Shown here one piece after another: positions 9,289 to 17,160 of a DNA stretch of 64,000 nt. The first letter of the stretch is position 1, and each line of letters opens with the position of its first letter. The notes under the pieces are model-generated. The model was not told the DNA's origin and did not search any database. It worked only from the letters and a program-made list of their open reading frames with translations. This stretch comes from Pelagimonas sp. (lineage in GTDB: Bacteria > Pseudomonadota > Alphaproteobacteria > Rhodobacterales > Rhodobacteraceae), in assembly GCA_025210455.1 (NCBI GenBank), contig JAOARQ010000050.1:62001-126000 (forward strand). The letters run 5' to 3'. The position numbers were made by a program, and so were the translations under genes.

Positions 9289-9389
9289 CGCCCGATTTTT
9301 GTGCAGCCGCAGAATCTTGGCCAAAAATACCCGGGTTTCCGACCTTTCTCATGCCGCATTGCAGCAATTCGAGTTAATATGAAGTCAAG

Positions 9390-9432
9390 GCCAGGGCAAA
9401 GACGCCTTTGGCACCTTCCCCACAGACGGGGA
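9390..9432 (+). promoter_or_regulatory. ANTAR-target two-hairpin leader RNA (NasT binding site)
   Basis: Two neighbouring hairpins each close a six-base loop. P1: CCAGGGC at 9391-9397 pairs with GCCTTTGG at 9404-9411 (one bulged T, one G-U pair) around loop AAAGAC (9398-9403). P2: CCCC at 9418-9421 pairs with GGGG at 9428-9431, extended by T9417-A9432, around loop ACAGAC (9422-9427). Both loops have A at position 1 and G at position 4, the signature of ANTAR target RNAs. The terminator hairpin begins 12 bases later. nasT itself is encoded about 1.3 kb upstream. Confidence 0.85.
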
Positions 9433-9443
9433 CAGACACGAGC

Positions 9444-9514
9444 AACGCCGCTCAGTTCTTTGGCACCGGATCCTCCTCCCGCGTGTGTCATTCGAACTGG
9501 GCGGCGTTTTTTTT
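9444..9514 (+). terminator. Intrinsic terminator in the nrtA leader, regulated by NasT
   Basis: AACGCCGCTCAGTTC (9444-9458) pairs with GAACTGGGCGGCGTT (9494-9508), 15 pairs with a single non-Watson-Crick position, followed by eight T (9507-9514). It lies between the two hexaloop hairpins and the nrtA start, the expected place for a terminator that is bypassed when NasT binds the leader in the presence of nitrate. Confidence 0.9.
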
Positions 9515-9557
9515 AGCCAAGGGGCCGGGGGCCTCTCGCAATATAAGGATGGTTCCT

Positions 9558-10928
9558 ATGAAGAAACTGGCACTTTTTGCTCTGGCCGCGTCGACAACGC
9601 TTGGCTCTGCCGCATGGTCCGAGCTTCTGGATGTGGAAAAGGATGAGCTGAAATTCGGCTTTATCAAACTGACAGATATGGCGCCGCTCGCGGTGGCCTA
9701 TGAAAAAGGTTATTTCGAAGACGAAGGGCTGTTTGTCACCCTTGAGGCGCAGGCGAACTGGAAGGTTCTGCTGGATGGCGTGATTGATGGCCAGCTGGAT
9801 GGGGCGCATATGCTGGCGGGGCAGCCGCTGGCTGCAACCATCGGTTTTGGCACCGAGGCGCATATCATCACCCCGTTTTCGATGGATCTGAACGGCAATG
9901 GCATCACCGTTTCCAATGAGATCTGGGAACAGATGAAACCGCATATCCCGCATGATGCGGATGGCAAACCGATCCACCCGATTTCCGCCTCGGCGCTGAA
10001 ACCCGTGGTGGAGGCCTACAAAGATCAGGGCAAGCCGTTCAACATGGGCATGGTTTTCCCGGTGTCGACCCATAACTATGAGCTGCGCTACTGGCTGGCG
10101 GCGGGTGGTCTTGAGCCGGGGTTCTATTCGCAGGAAAACATCACCGGCCAGATTGGCGCAGATGTGCTGCTGTCGGTGACACCGCCGCCGCAGATGCCTG
10201 CAACCATGGAAGCCGGCACGATCTACGGGTACTGCGTCGGTGAGCCGTGGAACCAGCAGGCTGTGTTCAAAGGCATCGGCGTGCCGGTGATTACCGATTA
10301 CGAACTGTGGAAGAACAACCCGGAAAAGGTCTTTGGCCTGTCGGCGGAATTCCAGCAGGAAAACCCGAACACCACCATCGCGATCACCAAGGCACTGATC
10401 CGTGCGGCGATGTGGCTGGATGAAAACGACAACGCCAACCGCCCCGAAGCGGTCGAGATCCTGAGCCGCTCGGAATACGTGGGTGCGGATTATGAGGTGA
10501 TTGCCAATTCGATGACCGGCACCTTTGAATATGAAAAAGGTGACAAACGCGCTGTGCCTGATTTCAACGTGTTCTTCCGCCATCATGCGACCTATCCTTA
10601 CTATTCCGATGCGGTCTGGTATCTGACGCAGATGCGTCGCTGGGGGCAGATCACCGAAGCCAAGCCTGACAGCTGGTATGATGAGGTGGCCAAATCGGTC
10701 TACAAGCCGGAAATCTATCTGGAAGCAGCCAAAAGCCTGATCGACGACGGCCTTGCCACCGAAGATATGTTTGATTTCGGATCAGATGGGTACAAGGCGC
10801 CAACCCCGGCCGAAGATATCATTGACGGAATTGCCTATGATGGCAAAGCGCCAAATGCCTATCTTGATAGCCTGCCGATTGGCCTGAAAGGCGAACAGAT
10901 CGTCGTCGGCAACGACGTGCGCGGATGA
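9558..10928 (+). CDS. nrtA: Periplasmic nitrate-binding protein of the nitrate ABC importer
   Basis: 456 residues. I chose the ATG at 9558 because AAGGA at 9545-9549 lies 8 bases upstream; the ATG at 9549 would leave no spacing and longer frames run into the terminator. The N-terminus [20 protein letters not shown] is a Sec-type signal peptide; there is no lipobox cysteine. The rest is the CmpA/NrtA nitrate-binding fold. It is the first gene behind the NasT-controlled terminator and is followed by a large intercistronic hairpin, which often keeps the binding-protein message more abundant than that of the permease. Confidence 0.93.
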   Translation: MKKLALFALAASTTLGSAAWSELLDVEKDELKFGFIKLTDMAPLAVAYEKGYFEDEGLFVTLEAQANWKVLLDGVIDGQLDGAHMLAGQPLAATIGFGTEAHIITPFSMDLNGNGITVSNEIWEQMKPHIPHDADGKPIHPISASALKPVVEAYKDQGKPFNMGMVFPVSTHNYELRYWLAAGGLEPGFYSQENITGQIGADVLLSVTPPPQMPATMEAGTIYGYCVGEPWNQQAVFKGIGVPVITDYELWKNNPEKVFGLSAEFQQENPNTTIAITKALIRAAMWLDENDNANRPEAVEILSRSEYVGADYEVIANSMTGTFEYEKGDKRAVPDFNVFFRHHATYPYYSDAVWYLTQMRRWGQITEAKPDSWYDEVAKSVYKPEIYLEAAKSLIDDGLATEDMFDFGSDGYKAPTPAEDIIDGIAYDGKAPNAYLDSLPIGLKGEQIVVGNDVRG

Positions 10929-10931
10929 GGT

Positions 10932-10975
10932 GATGGCGGGACGGCGCTCGCTTGCGCGTCGCCCCGCCCACCATC
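10932..10975 (+). promoter_or_regulatory. Intercistronic stem-loop between nrtA and nrtB
   Basis: GATGG(c)GGG at the 5' side pairs with CCC(a)CCATC at the 3' side, and an inner GAC(g)GCGC pairs with GCGCGTC. No T-run follows. A message-stabilising or partial-stop element after the binding-protein gene is likely. Confidence 0.5.
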
Positions 10976-11011
10976 CCACAAACGGTATCCTCAGCATTGA
11001 ATGGACAGCAC

Positions 11012-12097
11012 ATGACCGCCATTGATCCCGACGCACTGAGCGCCGCAGAGGCCAAAGAGGCCCGCAAAGAGCGGCTTTTTACCCGTATCAACAAGGCCGA
11101 CGCCTGGTTTCAGGTTCTGGGCCTGTCCTGGATGACGCCGATCTTAAGGGCCATCGCCGGGGATAACCCGCGCGCGCAGGCCAAGGAAATCTGGCGTCTG
11201 CTGGGCATACCGCTGTTGGCGATAGCCGGTTTCCTTTTTGTCTGGGCCTCGCTTGCGCCGACGGTGCAAACCTCGCTTGGGGCTATTCCCGGCCCGTCTC
11301 AGGTCTGGGGGCAGGCCGAAAATCTGCACGCCGATCACCTGCGTGAACGCGATAAGGCTGCGGCATTCTACGAACGTCAGGATGCGCGCAATGCCAAGCT
11401 GATCGCTGCTGGCAAGGAAGACAAAGTCAAAGAACGGGTTTATACAGGCAAGCCAACCTATTACGATCAGATCTGGACCTCGATCAAAACCGTGTTCTTT
11501 GGGTTCCTGATCGGCTCAGCGATTGCGATCCCGCTGGGGATTCTGGGCGGGCTGTCGCCCACGGCAAATGCCGCGATGAACCCGCTGATCCAGATTTTCA
11601 AACCTGTCAGCCCGCTGGCCTGGCTGCCGATTGTGACCATGGTTGTCTCTGCGGTTTACGTCACCAATGACGGGATGTTTTCGAAAAGCTTCCTGAACTC
11701 GGCCATCACTGTGACGCTGTGTTCGCTCTGGCCGACCCTGATCAATACCTCGCTTGGGGTGTCGTCGATCGACAAGGATCTGGTTGCGGTGTCCAAGGTT
11801 CTGAAAATGAACACCTGGACCAAGATCACCAAGCTGGTGCTGCCCTCGGCGCTGCCGCTGATCTTTACCGGCCTGCGCCTCAGCCTTGGGGTCGGCTGGA
11901 TGGTGCTGATTGCCGCGGAAATGCTGGCGCAGAACCCGGGTCTGGGCAAATTCGTCTGGGATGAGTTCCAGAATGGGTCGTCGCAGTCGCTGGCCAAGAT
12001 CATGGTTGCCGTCTTTACCATCGGTATCATTGGCTTCCTTCTGGATCGTCTGATGTTCGCCATTCAGTCGCTCTTCACCTTCTCAAACAATCGGTGA
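11012..12097 (+). CDS. nrtB: Nitrate ABC transporter permease
   Basis: 361 residues from the ATG at 11012; an upstream in-frame GTG at 10952 lies inside the nrtA-nrtB hairpin region and is rejected. An N-terminal cytoplasmic extension with one membrane helix (about residues 67-85) and a charged loop of about 90 residues precedes the binding-protein-dependent permease core. The EAA loop that contacts the ATPase is VLKMNTWTKITKLVLPSALP. The stop overlaps an alternative GTG of the next gene. Confidence 0.92.
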   Translation: MTAIDPDALSAAEAKEARKERLFTRINKADAWFQVLGLSWMTPILRAIAGDNPRAQAKEIWRLLGIPLLAIAGFLFVWASLAPTVQTSLGAIPGPSQVWGQAENLHADHLRERDKAAAFYERQDARNAKLIAAGKEDKVKERVYTGKPTYYDQIWTSIKTVFFGFLIGSAIAIPLGILGGLSPTANAAMNPLIQIFKPVSPLAWLPIVTMVVSAVYVTNDGMFSKSFLNSAITVTLCSLWPTLINTSLGVSSIDKDLVAVSKVLKMNTWTKITKLVLPSALPLIFTGLRLSLGVGWMVLIAAEMLAQNPGLGKFVWDEFQNGSSQSLAKIMVAVFTIGIIGFLLDRLMFAIQSLFTFSNNR

Positions 12098-12102
12098 GGC
12101 CC

Positions 12103-13788
12103 ATGTCTGTTCTAGAATTCAGCAACGTATCCCAAAGCTTTGGCGAAGGATCAGACCGCAGCGATGTTCTGAAAGACATCAACCTGAAAGTGGAGGAGGG
12201 CGAGTTTCTTGTGCTCCTCGGGTTTTCCGGCACGGGCAAGACCACGCTGATCAACCTGATGGCCGGGCTTGAGATGCCCAGCAAGGGCGCGGTGACCTAT
12301 CGCGGTCAGCCGATCACCGGGCCGGGGCCAGAACGCGGGGTGATTTTTCAGAATTATTCGCTGATGCCCTGGCTGACGGTGAATGGCAATGTGGCGCTGG
12401 CGGTGGACACGATGTTCCCCGAACTATCCAAAGCCGAACGCGCCGAAAAAGTGGCGCATTACGTCAAGATGGTGGGTCTTAGCCATGCCGCAACCCGTCG
12501 CCCGGCAGAACTGTCAGGGGGTATGCGGCAGCGGGTCAATGTGGCCCGCGCGCTGGCGATGGACCCTGAGATGCTGCTGTTGGATGAACCGCTTTCGGCG
12601 CTGGATGCGCTGACCCGCGCCAATCTGGCGGATGAAATCGAACGCATCTGGCAGGCAGACCAGAAGACCTGTGTGCTGATCACCAATGATGTGGACGAAG
12701 CGATCTTGCTGGCGGACCGGATCATCGCGCTGAACCCGGATGGTAGCCTGGGGCAGGAATTCAAAGTTGCGATCCCGCGCCCGCGCGAACGTGGCGAGAT
12801 GAACCACCACGAAGGGTTTAAAAAGCTGCGCGCGGATGTCACCAAATATCTGATGGATGTGGGCATCGAGGCCAAGGTGGAAGGTGCGCGCAGCCTGCCG
12901 GACGTAACCGCAATCCACAATATGCCCAAGGCACAGGCGGATGTGAAAGCCAAGGAAAGCCAGCGGATTGACCGCTTTCTGGATTTCTCGCAGCTGCACA
13001 AGATCTATCCAACCCCCAAGGGCCCTCTGACCGTGGTTGAGGATTTTGATCTTAAGATCAACAAAGGGGAATTCATTTCTCTGATCGGCCATTCCGGTTG
13101 CGGGAAATCGACGGTTCTGACCATGGCGGCAGGGTTGAATTCCATTTCCAAAGGGGTGATCACGCTGGATGGGCGCGGCGTTCTGGGGGCGGATCCTGAA
13201 CGCGCAGTGGTGTTCCAATCGCCCAATCTGTTCCCCTGGCTGACCGCCAAGGAAAACGTCGCGATCGGTGTGGATAAGGTCTATCCGCGCGCGTCGCAGG
13301 CGGAACGTCAGGATGTAGTGGAATACTATCTTGAACGTGTCGGTCTGGCTGACAGTATGGATAAAGAGGCCAGTTCACTATCGAATGGGATGAAACAGCG
13401 GGTGGGCATCGCGCGGGCTTTTGCGCTTTCGCCAAAGTTGCTGCTGCTGGATGAACCCTTTGGGATGCTTGACAGTCTCACTCGATGGGAATTGCAAGAG
13501 GTTCTGATGGAGGTCTGGGACCGCACCAAGGTGACAGCCATCTGTGTGACCCATGACGTCGACGAAGCCATCTTGCTGGCGGATCGGGTGGTGATGATGA
13601 CCAACGGTCCGCAGGCCACTATCGGTAAGATTGTCGATGTTGATCTGCCACGCCCAAGATCGCGCAAGGCGCTGCTAGAACATCCTGATTACTACGCCTA
13701 TCGCCAGGAGGTTCTTGATTTCCTTGAGGAATATGAACATGGCGCAAAACCCAAGCCCAAACCGGCGCGGGCCATTGCGGCGGAGTAA
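12103..13788 (+). CDS. Fused double ATPase of the nitrate ABC importer (NrtC/NrtD-type)
   Basis: 561 residues with two complete ABC ATPase domains in one chain. First half: Walker A GFSGTGKTT, signature LSGGMRQR, Walker B LLLDEPLSALD. Second half: Walker A GHSGCGKST, signature LSNGMKQR, Walker B LLLDEPFGMLD. Cyanobacteria use separate NrtC (ATPase plus a nitrate-binding domain) and NrtD; here both ATPases are joined and the NrtC sensor domain is absent. The linker is about residues 235-295. ATG 12103 has GGTGAGG just upstream; GTG 12094 is the alternative start. Confidence 0.9.
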   Translation: MSVLEFSNVSQSFGEGSDRSDVLKDINLKVEEGEFLVLLGFSGTGKTTLINLMAGLEMPSKGAVTYRGQPITGPGPERGVIFQNYSLMPWLTVNGNVALAVDTMFPELSKAERAEKVAHYVKMVGLSHAATRRPAELSGGMRQRVNVARALAMDPEMLLLDEPLSALDALTRANLADEIERIWQADQKTCVLITNDVDEAILLADRIIALNPDGSLGQEFKVAIPRPRERGEMNHHEGFKKLRADVTKYLMDVGIEAKVEGARSLPDVTAIHNMPKAQADVKAKESQRIDRFLDFSQLHKIYPTPKGPLTVVEDFDLKINKGEFISLIGHSGCGKSTVLTMAAGLNSISKGVITLDGRGVLGADPERAVVFQSPNLFPWLTAKENVAIGVDKVYPRASQAERQDVVEYYLERVGLADSMDKEASSLSNGMKQRVGIARAFALSPKLLLLDEPFGMLDSLTRWELQEVLMEVWDRTKVTAICVTHDVDEAILLADRVVMMTNGPQATIGKIVDVDLPRPRSRKALLEHPDYYAYRQEVLDFLEEYEHGAKPKPKPARAIAAE

Positions 13789-13870
13789 GCGATGCGGGTG
13801 AACACATTCAGATTAGGTGAAATGAAACCTATTGCGCATAGCCTGCCGGAAGCAAATCCGGGAGCATGTG

Positions 13871-14296
13871 ATGAGCAACCTTACAGAGGAAGAGATCTCC
13901 GCCGTTCAGCAAAGCCTGATGCGCCTGCAACAGTCTTACGCGAACTTCACGGAAGAGTTTTATCAGCGCCTCTTCCGGGCTGCCCCCGAAATGCGCGCGC
14001 TTTTTCCGGAAGATATGACGGAACAAGCACGCAAGCTCAGCGTGACATTGTTGTCGGTGATCAGCCATCTGCGCAATCCGGCGGCTGTCATGCATCCGCT
14101 TTTGGCGCTGGCAACGCGGCATGTGGATTACGGCGCGGCGCAGGAAGATTTCGATGTGGTTCGGGTCTGTCTTTTGGGCACCATTCAGGAACTGACGCCA
14201 GATGGGCTGTCAGAAACCGAACTGACCGGTTGGGACAAGGCCTTGCACAGCGTGCAGGCGCTGATGATCGATCACGCCTATCCCGTAGCAAGTTAA
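13871..14296 (+). CDS. Single-domain globin in the nitrate operon
   Basis: 141 residues, start chosen at ATG 13871 with GGGAG 6 bases upstream. The fold is that of the globin part of flavohaemoglobin: FYQRLFRAAPEMRALFP covers helices B-C with CD1 Phe, and LATRHVDYGA carries the proximal haem-binding His. There is no FAD/NAD reductase domain, so an external reductase would be needed. Between the nitrate importer and NirB, a role in removing nitric oxide made by nitrite reductase, or in handing electrons or oxygen-state information, is plausible but inferred. Confidence 0.85.
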   Translation: MSNLTEEEISAVQQSLMRLQQSYANFTEEFYQRLFRAAPEMRALFPEDMTEQARKLSVTLLSVISHLRNPAAVMHPLLALATRHVDYGAAQEDFDVVRVCLLGTIQELTPDGLSETELTGWDKALHSVQALMIDHAYPVAS

Positions 14297-14342
14297 ACGA
14301 ACGGGGCCAGCCGCTGCGTCTGCTCTGTTCAGGAGCAACGCA

Positions 14343-16799
14343 ATGAAAAAACGACTGATCATAATCGGGGCCGGGATGGCCTCGGGCCGCATGTTGGAAG
14401 AGCTGCTTGCGCAGGACAGCGACAGCTGGGACATCACCCTGTTCAACGCAGAGCCGCGCGGGAATTATAACCGGCTGATGCTGTCGCCTGTGCTGTCCGG
14501 TGAAAAAACCTATGAAGAGATCATCACTCATTCTGCTGAGTGGTATGAAGAAAACGGTGTGACCTGTCGCTTTGGCGAAAAGGTCAGCGCAATTGATCCA
14601 AAAGCCAAAACCGTGACTGCACCCAATGGCGATGTGCTTGGCTATGACAAGCTGGTGATCGCCACAGGGTCAAACCCGTTTATCATCCCGATGCCGGGGC
14701 ATGATCTGGAAGGGGTGATTGCCTATCGGGATCTCGAAGATACCGAGCGGATGATTTCTCTTGGGCAACACCCCGGGGCCAAAGCTGTGGTGATTGGTGG
14801 GGGCCTTCTGGGGCTGGAAGCCGCCGCAGGTCTGCAGGCGCGGGGTGTGGATGTCACCGTGGTGCATCTGATGGGCCACCTGATGGAGCGGCAGCTGGAT
14901 GAAAGCGCGGGTTATCTGCTGCGCAAGGCGCTGACAGACCGCGGTATCAAAGTGATGTGCTCGGCCAACTCCAAGGAGATCCTTGGGCAGGATGGTCATG
15001 TGCGCGCGCTTCAGCTAGATGACGGCACGGAATTGCCCTGCGATCTGTTGGTGATGGCCGTTGGCATCCGCCCCAATGTCGCGCTGGCACAATCTGCCGG
15101 GCTGGCGGTGGGCAAAGGGATCCATGTGGATGACCAGATGATCACCTCTGATCCTGATATTCTCTCGCTGGGCGAATGTGTGGAACATCAAGGCGCAATC
15201 TTTGGACTGGTGGCGCCGCTTTATGATCAGGCCAGGGTTCTGGCCAAAACACTAATCGGCGAAGAGGCACAGTTTGTTCAAAAGGATGTCTCGACCAAGC
15301 TGAAAGTCACCGGCTGTGATCTGTTCTCTGCCGGGGATTTTGCCGATGGCGAAGGGCGCGAAGACATCGTGTTCCGCGATCCGGCGCGCGGGGTCTATAA
15401 GCGGCTCGTCATTCAGGAAAACAAGGTCATAGGCGCGGTGTTCTATGGTGACACCACGGACAGCAATTGGTTTTTCGGGCTGATCAAAGAAGGCGAAGAC
15501 ATCTCTGAGATGCGTGAAACGCTGATTTTTGGTCCGGCTTTTCAGGGGGGCACTCCCCTGGACCCTATGGCGGCCGTTGCAGCCTTACCGGATGACGCAG
15601 AGATCTGCGGCTGCAACGGCGTTTCCAAACAACAGGTGATCGCGGCCATTCAGGATGGCGCGCATACATTGGATGCGGTCAAATCCGTATCTAAGGCAGG
15701 CAGTTCCTGCGGTGGCTGCAGTGGCCTTGTGGAACAGCTTTTGTCTGTCACACTGGGCGATGGGTTTCAGATACCGACCAAGGAAACGGTCTGCAAATGT
15801 ACGGATCTATCCCATGATGAGGTGCGCAAGCTGATCGTTGCCGGTGGGATGAAATCCCTGCCACAGGCGATGCAGGACATGAACTGGTCAACACCAGATG
15901 GCTGCCATATCTGCCGTCCGGCGCTGAACTATTACATGGTCTGCGCCTGGCCCGGCGAATATGAAGATGACGGCAAAAGCCGGTTTATCAACGAACGGGT
16001 GCACGCCAATATCCAGAAAGACGGCACCTATTCTGTGGTGCCCCGGATGCTGGGCGGGATCACCACACCAGATGAGTTGCGCGCCATCGCGGATGTGGCC
16101 GATAAGTTCAAAGTGCCCACCGTCAAGGTCACCGGCGGCCAGCGTATTGATCTGCTTGGGGTGAAAAAGGAAGATCTGCCCGCGATATGGTATGATCTGG
16201 GACAGGCGGGCATGATGTCAGGGCAGGCCTATGCCAAGGGGCTGCGCACGGTGAAAACCTGTGTGGGCACTGATCATTGCCGCTTTGGCACGCAGGACAG
16301 CACCGGTCTTGGCATCAAGCTTGAGGCTGCCATGTGGGGCGCCTGGTCTCCGCATAAGTTCAAGCTGGCCGTTACGGGCTGCCCGCGCAACTGTGCTGAA
16401 GCCACCTGTAAAGATCTGGGCATTGTCTGTGTCGACAGCGGCTATCAGATCCTTGTGGGCGGTGCGGCAGGGCTTGATCTGCTGGAAGCCGAGCTGCTGG
16501 CGCAGGTCGCCACCGAAGAAGAGGCGCTGGAATATTCCTGTGCGTTCTATCAGCTGTACCGCGAAGGCGCGCAATATCTGCACCGCCCGTATAAATGGAT
16601 CCGCAAGGTTGGTCTGGAGTGGGTCAAGGCGCAGATCGTTGACGATGCCGATAACCGCAAAGCGCTGGCAGATCGGTTCCACTATTCGCAGCAATTCTAT
16701 CAGGTTGATCCCTGGGCTGAACGCGCCGTCAAAGGCAAGGATGCGCATGAATTTGCCCCCTTGGCCGATCTGACCAGCCTGCCCGTCGCAGCGGAGTAA
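14343..16799 (+). CDS. nirB: Assimilatory nitrite reductase, large subunit (NAD(P)H)
   Basis: 818 residues. It reduces nitrite to ammonium with six electrons from NAD(P)H. Order of parts: FAD/NAD pyridine-nucleotide reductase (about 1-400, starting RLIIIGAGMASGRML), two BFD-like [2Fe-2S] units (CGCNGVSKQQV ... CGGCSGL; CKCTDLSHDEV ... CHICRP), then the ferredoxin-like domains and the sirohaem/[4Fe-4S] domain with TCVGTDHCRFG and TGCPRNCAEATC. It is followed 22 bases on by nirD. The sirohaem it needs involves the methyltransferase at the end of this operon. Confidence 0.95.
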   Translation: MKKRLIIIGAGMASGRMLEELLAQDSDSWDITLFNAEPRGNYNRLMLSPVLSGEKTYEEIITHSAEWYEENGVTCRFGEKVSAIDPKAKTVTAPNGDVLGYDKLVIATGSNPFIIPMPGHDLEGVIAYRDLEDTERMISLGQHPGAKAVVIGGGLLGLEAAAGLQARGVDVTVVHLMGHLMERQLDESAGYLLRKALTDRGIKVMCSANSKEILGQDGHVRALQLDDGTELPCDLLVMAVGIRPNVALAQSAGLAVGKGIHVDDQMITSDPDILSLGECVEHQGAIFGLVAPLYDQARVLAKTLIGEEAQFVQKDVSTKLKVTGCDLFSAGDFADGEGREDIVFRDPARGVYKRLVIQENKVIGAVFYGDTTDSNWFFGLIKEGEDISEMRETLIFGPAFQGGTPLDPMAAVAALPDDAEICGCNGVSKQQVIAAIQDGAHTLDAVKSVSKAGSSCGGCSGLVEQLLSVTLGDGFQIPTKETVCKCTDLSHDEVRKLIVAGGMKSLPQAMQDMNWSTPDGCHICRPALNYYMVCAWPGEYEDDGKSRFINERVHANIQKDGTYSVVPRMLGGITTPDELRAIADVADKFKVPTVKVTGGQRIDLLGVKKEDLPAIWYDLGQAGMMSGQAYAKGLRTVKTCVGTDHCRFGTQDSTGLGIKLEAAMWGAWSPHKFKLAVTGCPRNCAEATCKDLGIVCVDSGYQILVGGAAGLDLLEAELLAQVATEEEALEYSCAFYQLYREGAQYLHRPYKWIRKVGLEWVKAQIVDDADNRKALADRFHYSQQFYQVDPWAERAVKGKDAHEFAPLADLTSLPVAAE

Positions 16800-16821
16800 C
16801 AAGATGCAAAAGGAACCAGCC

Positions 16822-17160
16822 ATGAGCCAGTTCATTGATATCGGTGCCCTTGAGGATATCCCACAGCGTGGGGCCCGTGTGGTGCACACCCCCGAAGGTG
16901 AAATCGCGGTGTTTCGCACCGCCAGCGATCAGATCTTTGCGGTGGATGAATGGCTGCCCGGCAAGGCCGGGCCGCTGTCCAATGGCATTCAGCACGGCAC
17001 CTGTGTCACCGATCCGATGTATAACTGGGTCTTTGATCTGTCGACGGGCGCGGCACAGGGCGCAGATGACGGGCATATCCGCGTCTGGGATACGCGTCTG
17101 GAAGGCGGACGCGTTCTGCTGACCCGCGAGGTTCTGGGCAAGGCGCGGGTCAGCGCATGA
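16822..17160 (+). CDS. nirD: Assimilatory nitrite reductase, small subunit
   Basis: 112 residues from ATG 16822 (AAGGA at 16809-16813 just upstream); an ATG at 16804 would add six residues and cannot be excluded. Rieske-like fold, but as in E. coli NirD the Cys/His cluster ligands are missing (GKAGPLSNGIQHGTCVTDPM). Partner of NirB. Its stop overlaps the start of nasA. Confidence 0.9.
   Translation: MSQFIDIGALEDIPQRGARVVHTPEGEIAVFRTASDQIFAVDEWLPGKAGPLSNGIQHGTCVTDPMYNWVFDLSTGAAQGADDGHIRVWDTRLEGGRVLLTREVLGKARVSA

Noticed and set aside
9341-9365. Possible sigma-54 promoter (ATGCCGCATTGCA) before the nrtA leader
   Set aside because: The GC at -12 has no GG at the required 10-base distance, so the site does not fit.
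9513-10586. Long open frame (357 codons) on the minus strand opposite nrtA
   Set aside because: It is a mirror of the well-supported nrtA gene, has no recognisable domain and no ribosome site; typical of GC-rich coding DNA.
13792-14346. Plus-strand frame of 184 codons overlapping the globin gene
   Set aside because: The globin frame has haem ligands and a good ribosome site; this frame has neither.
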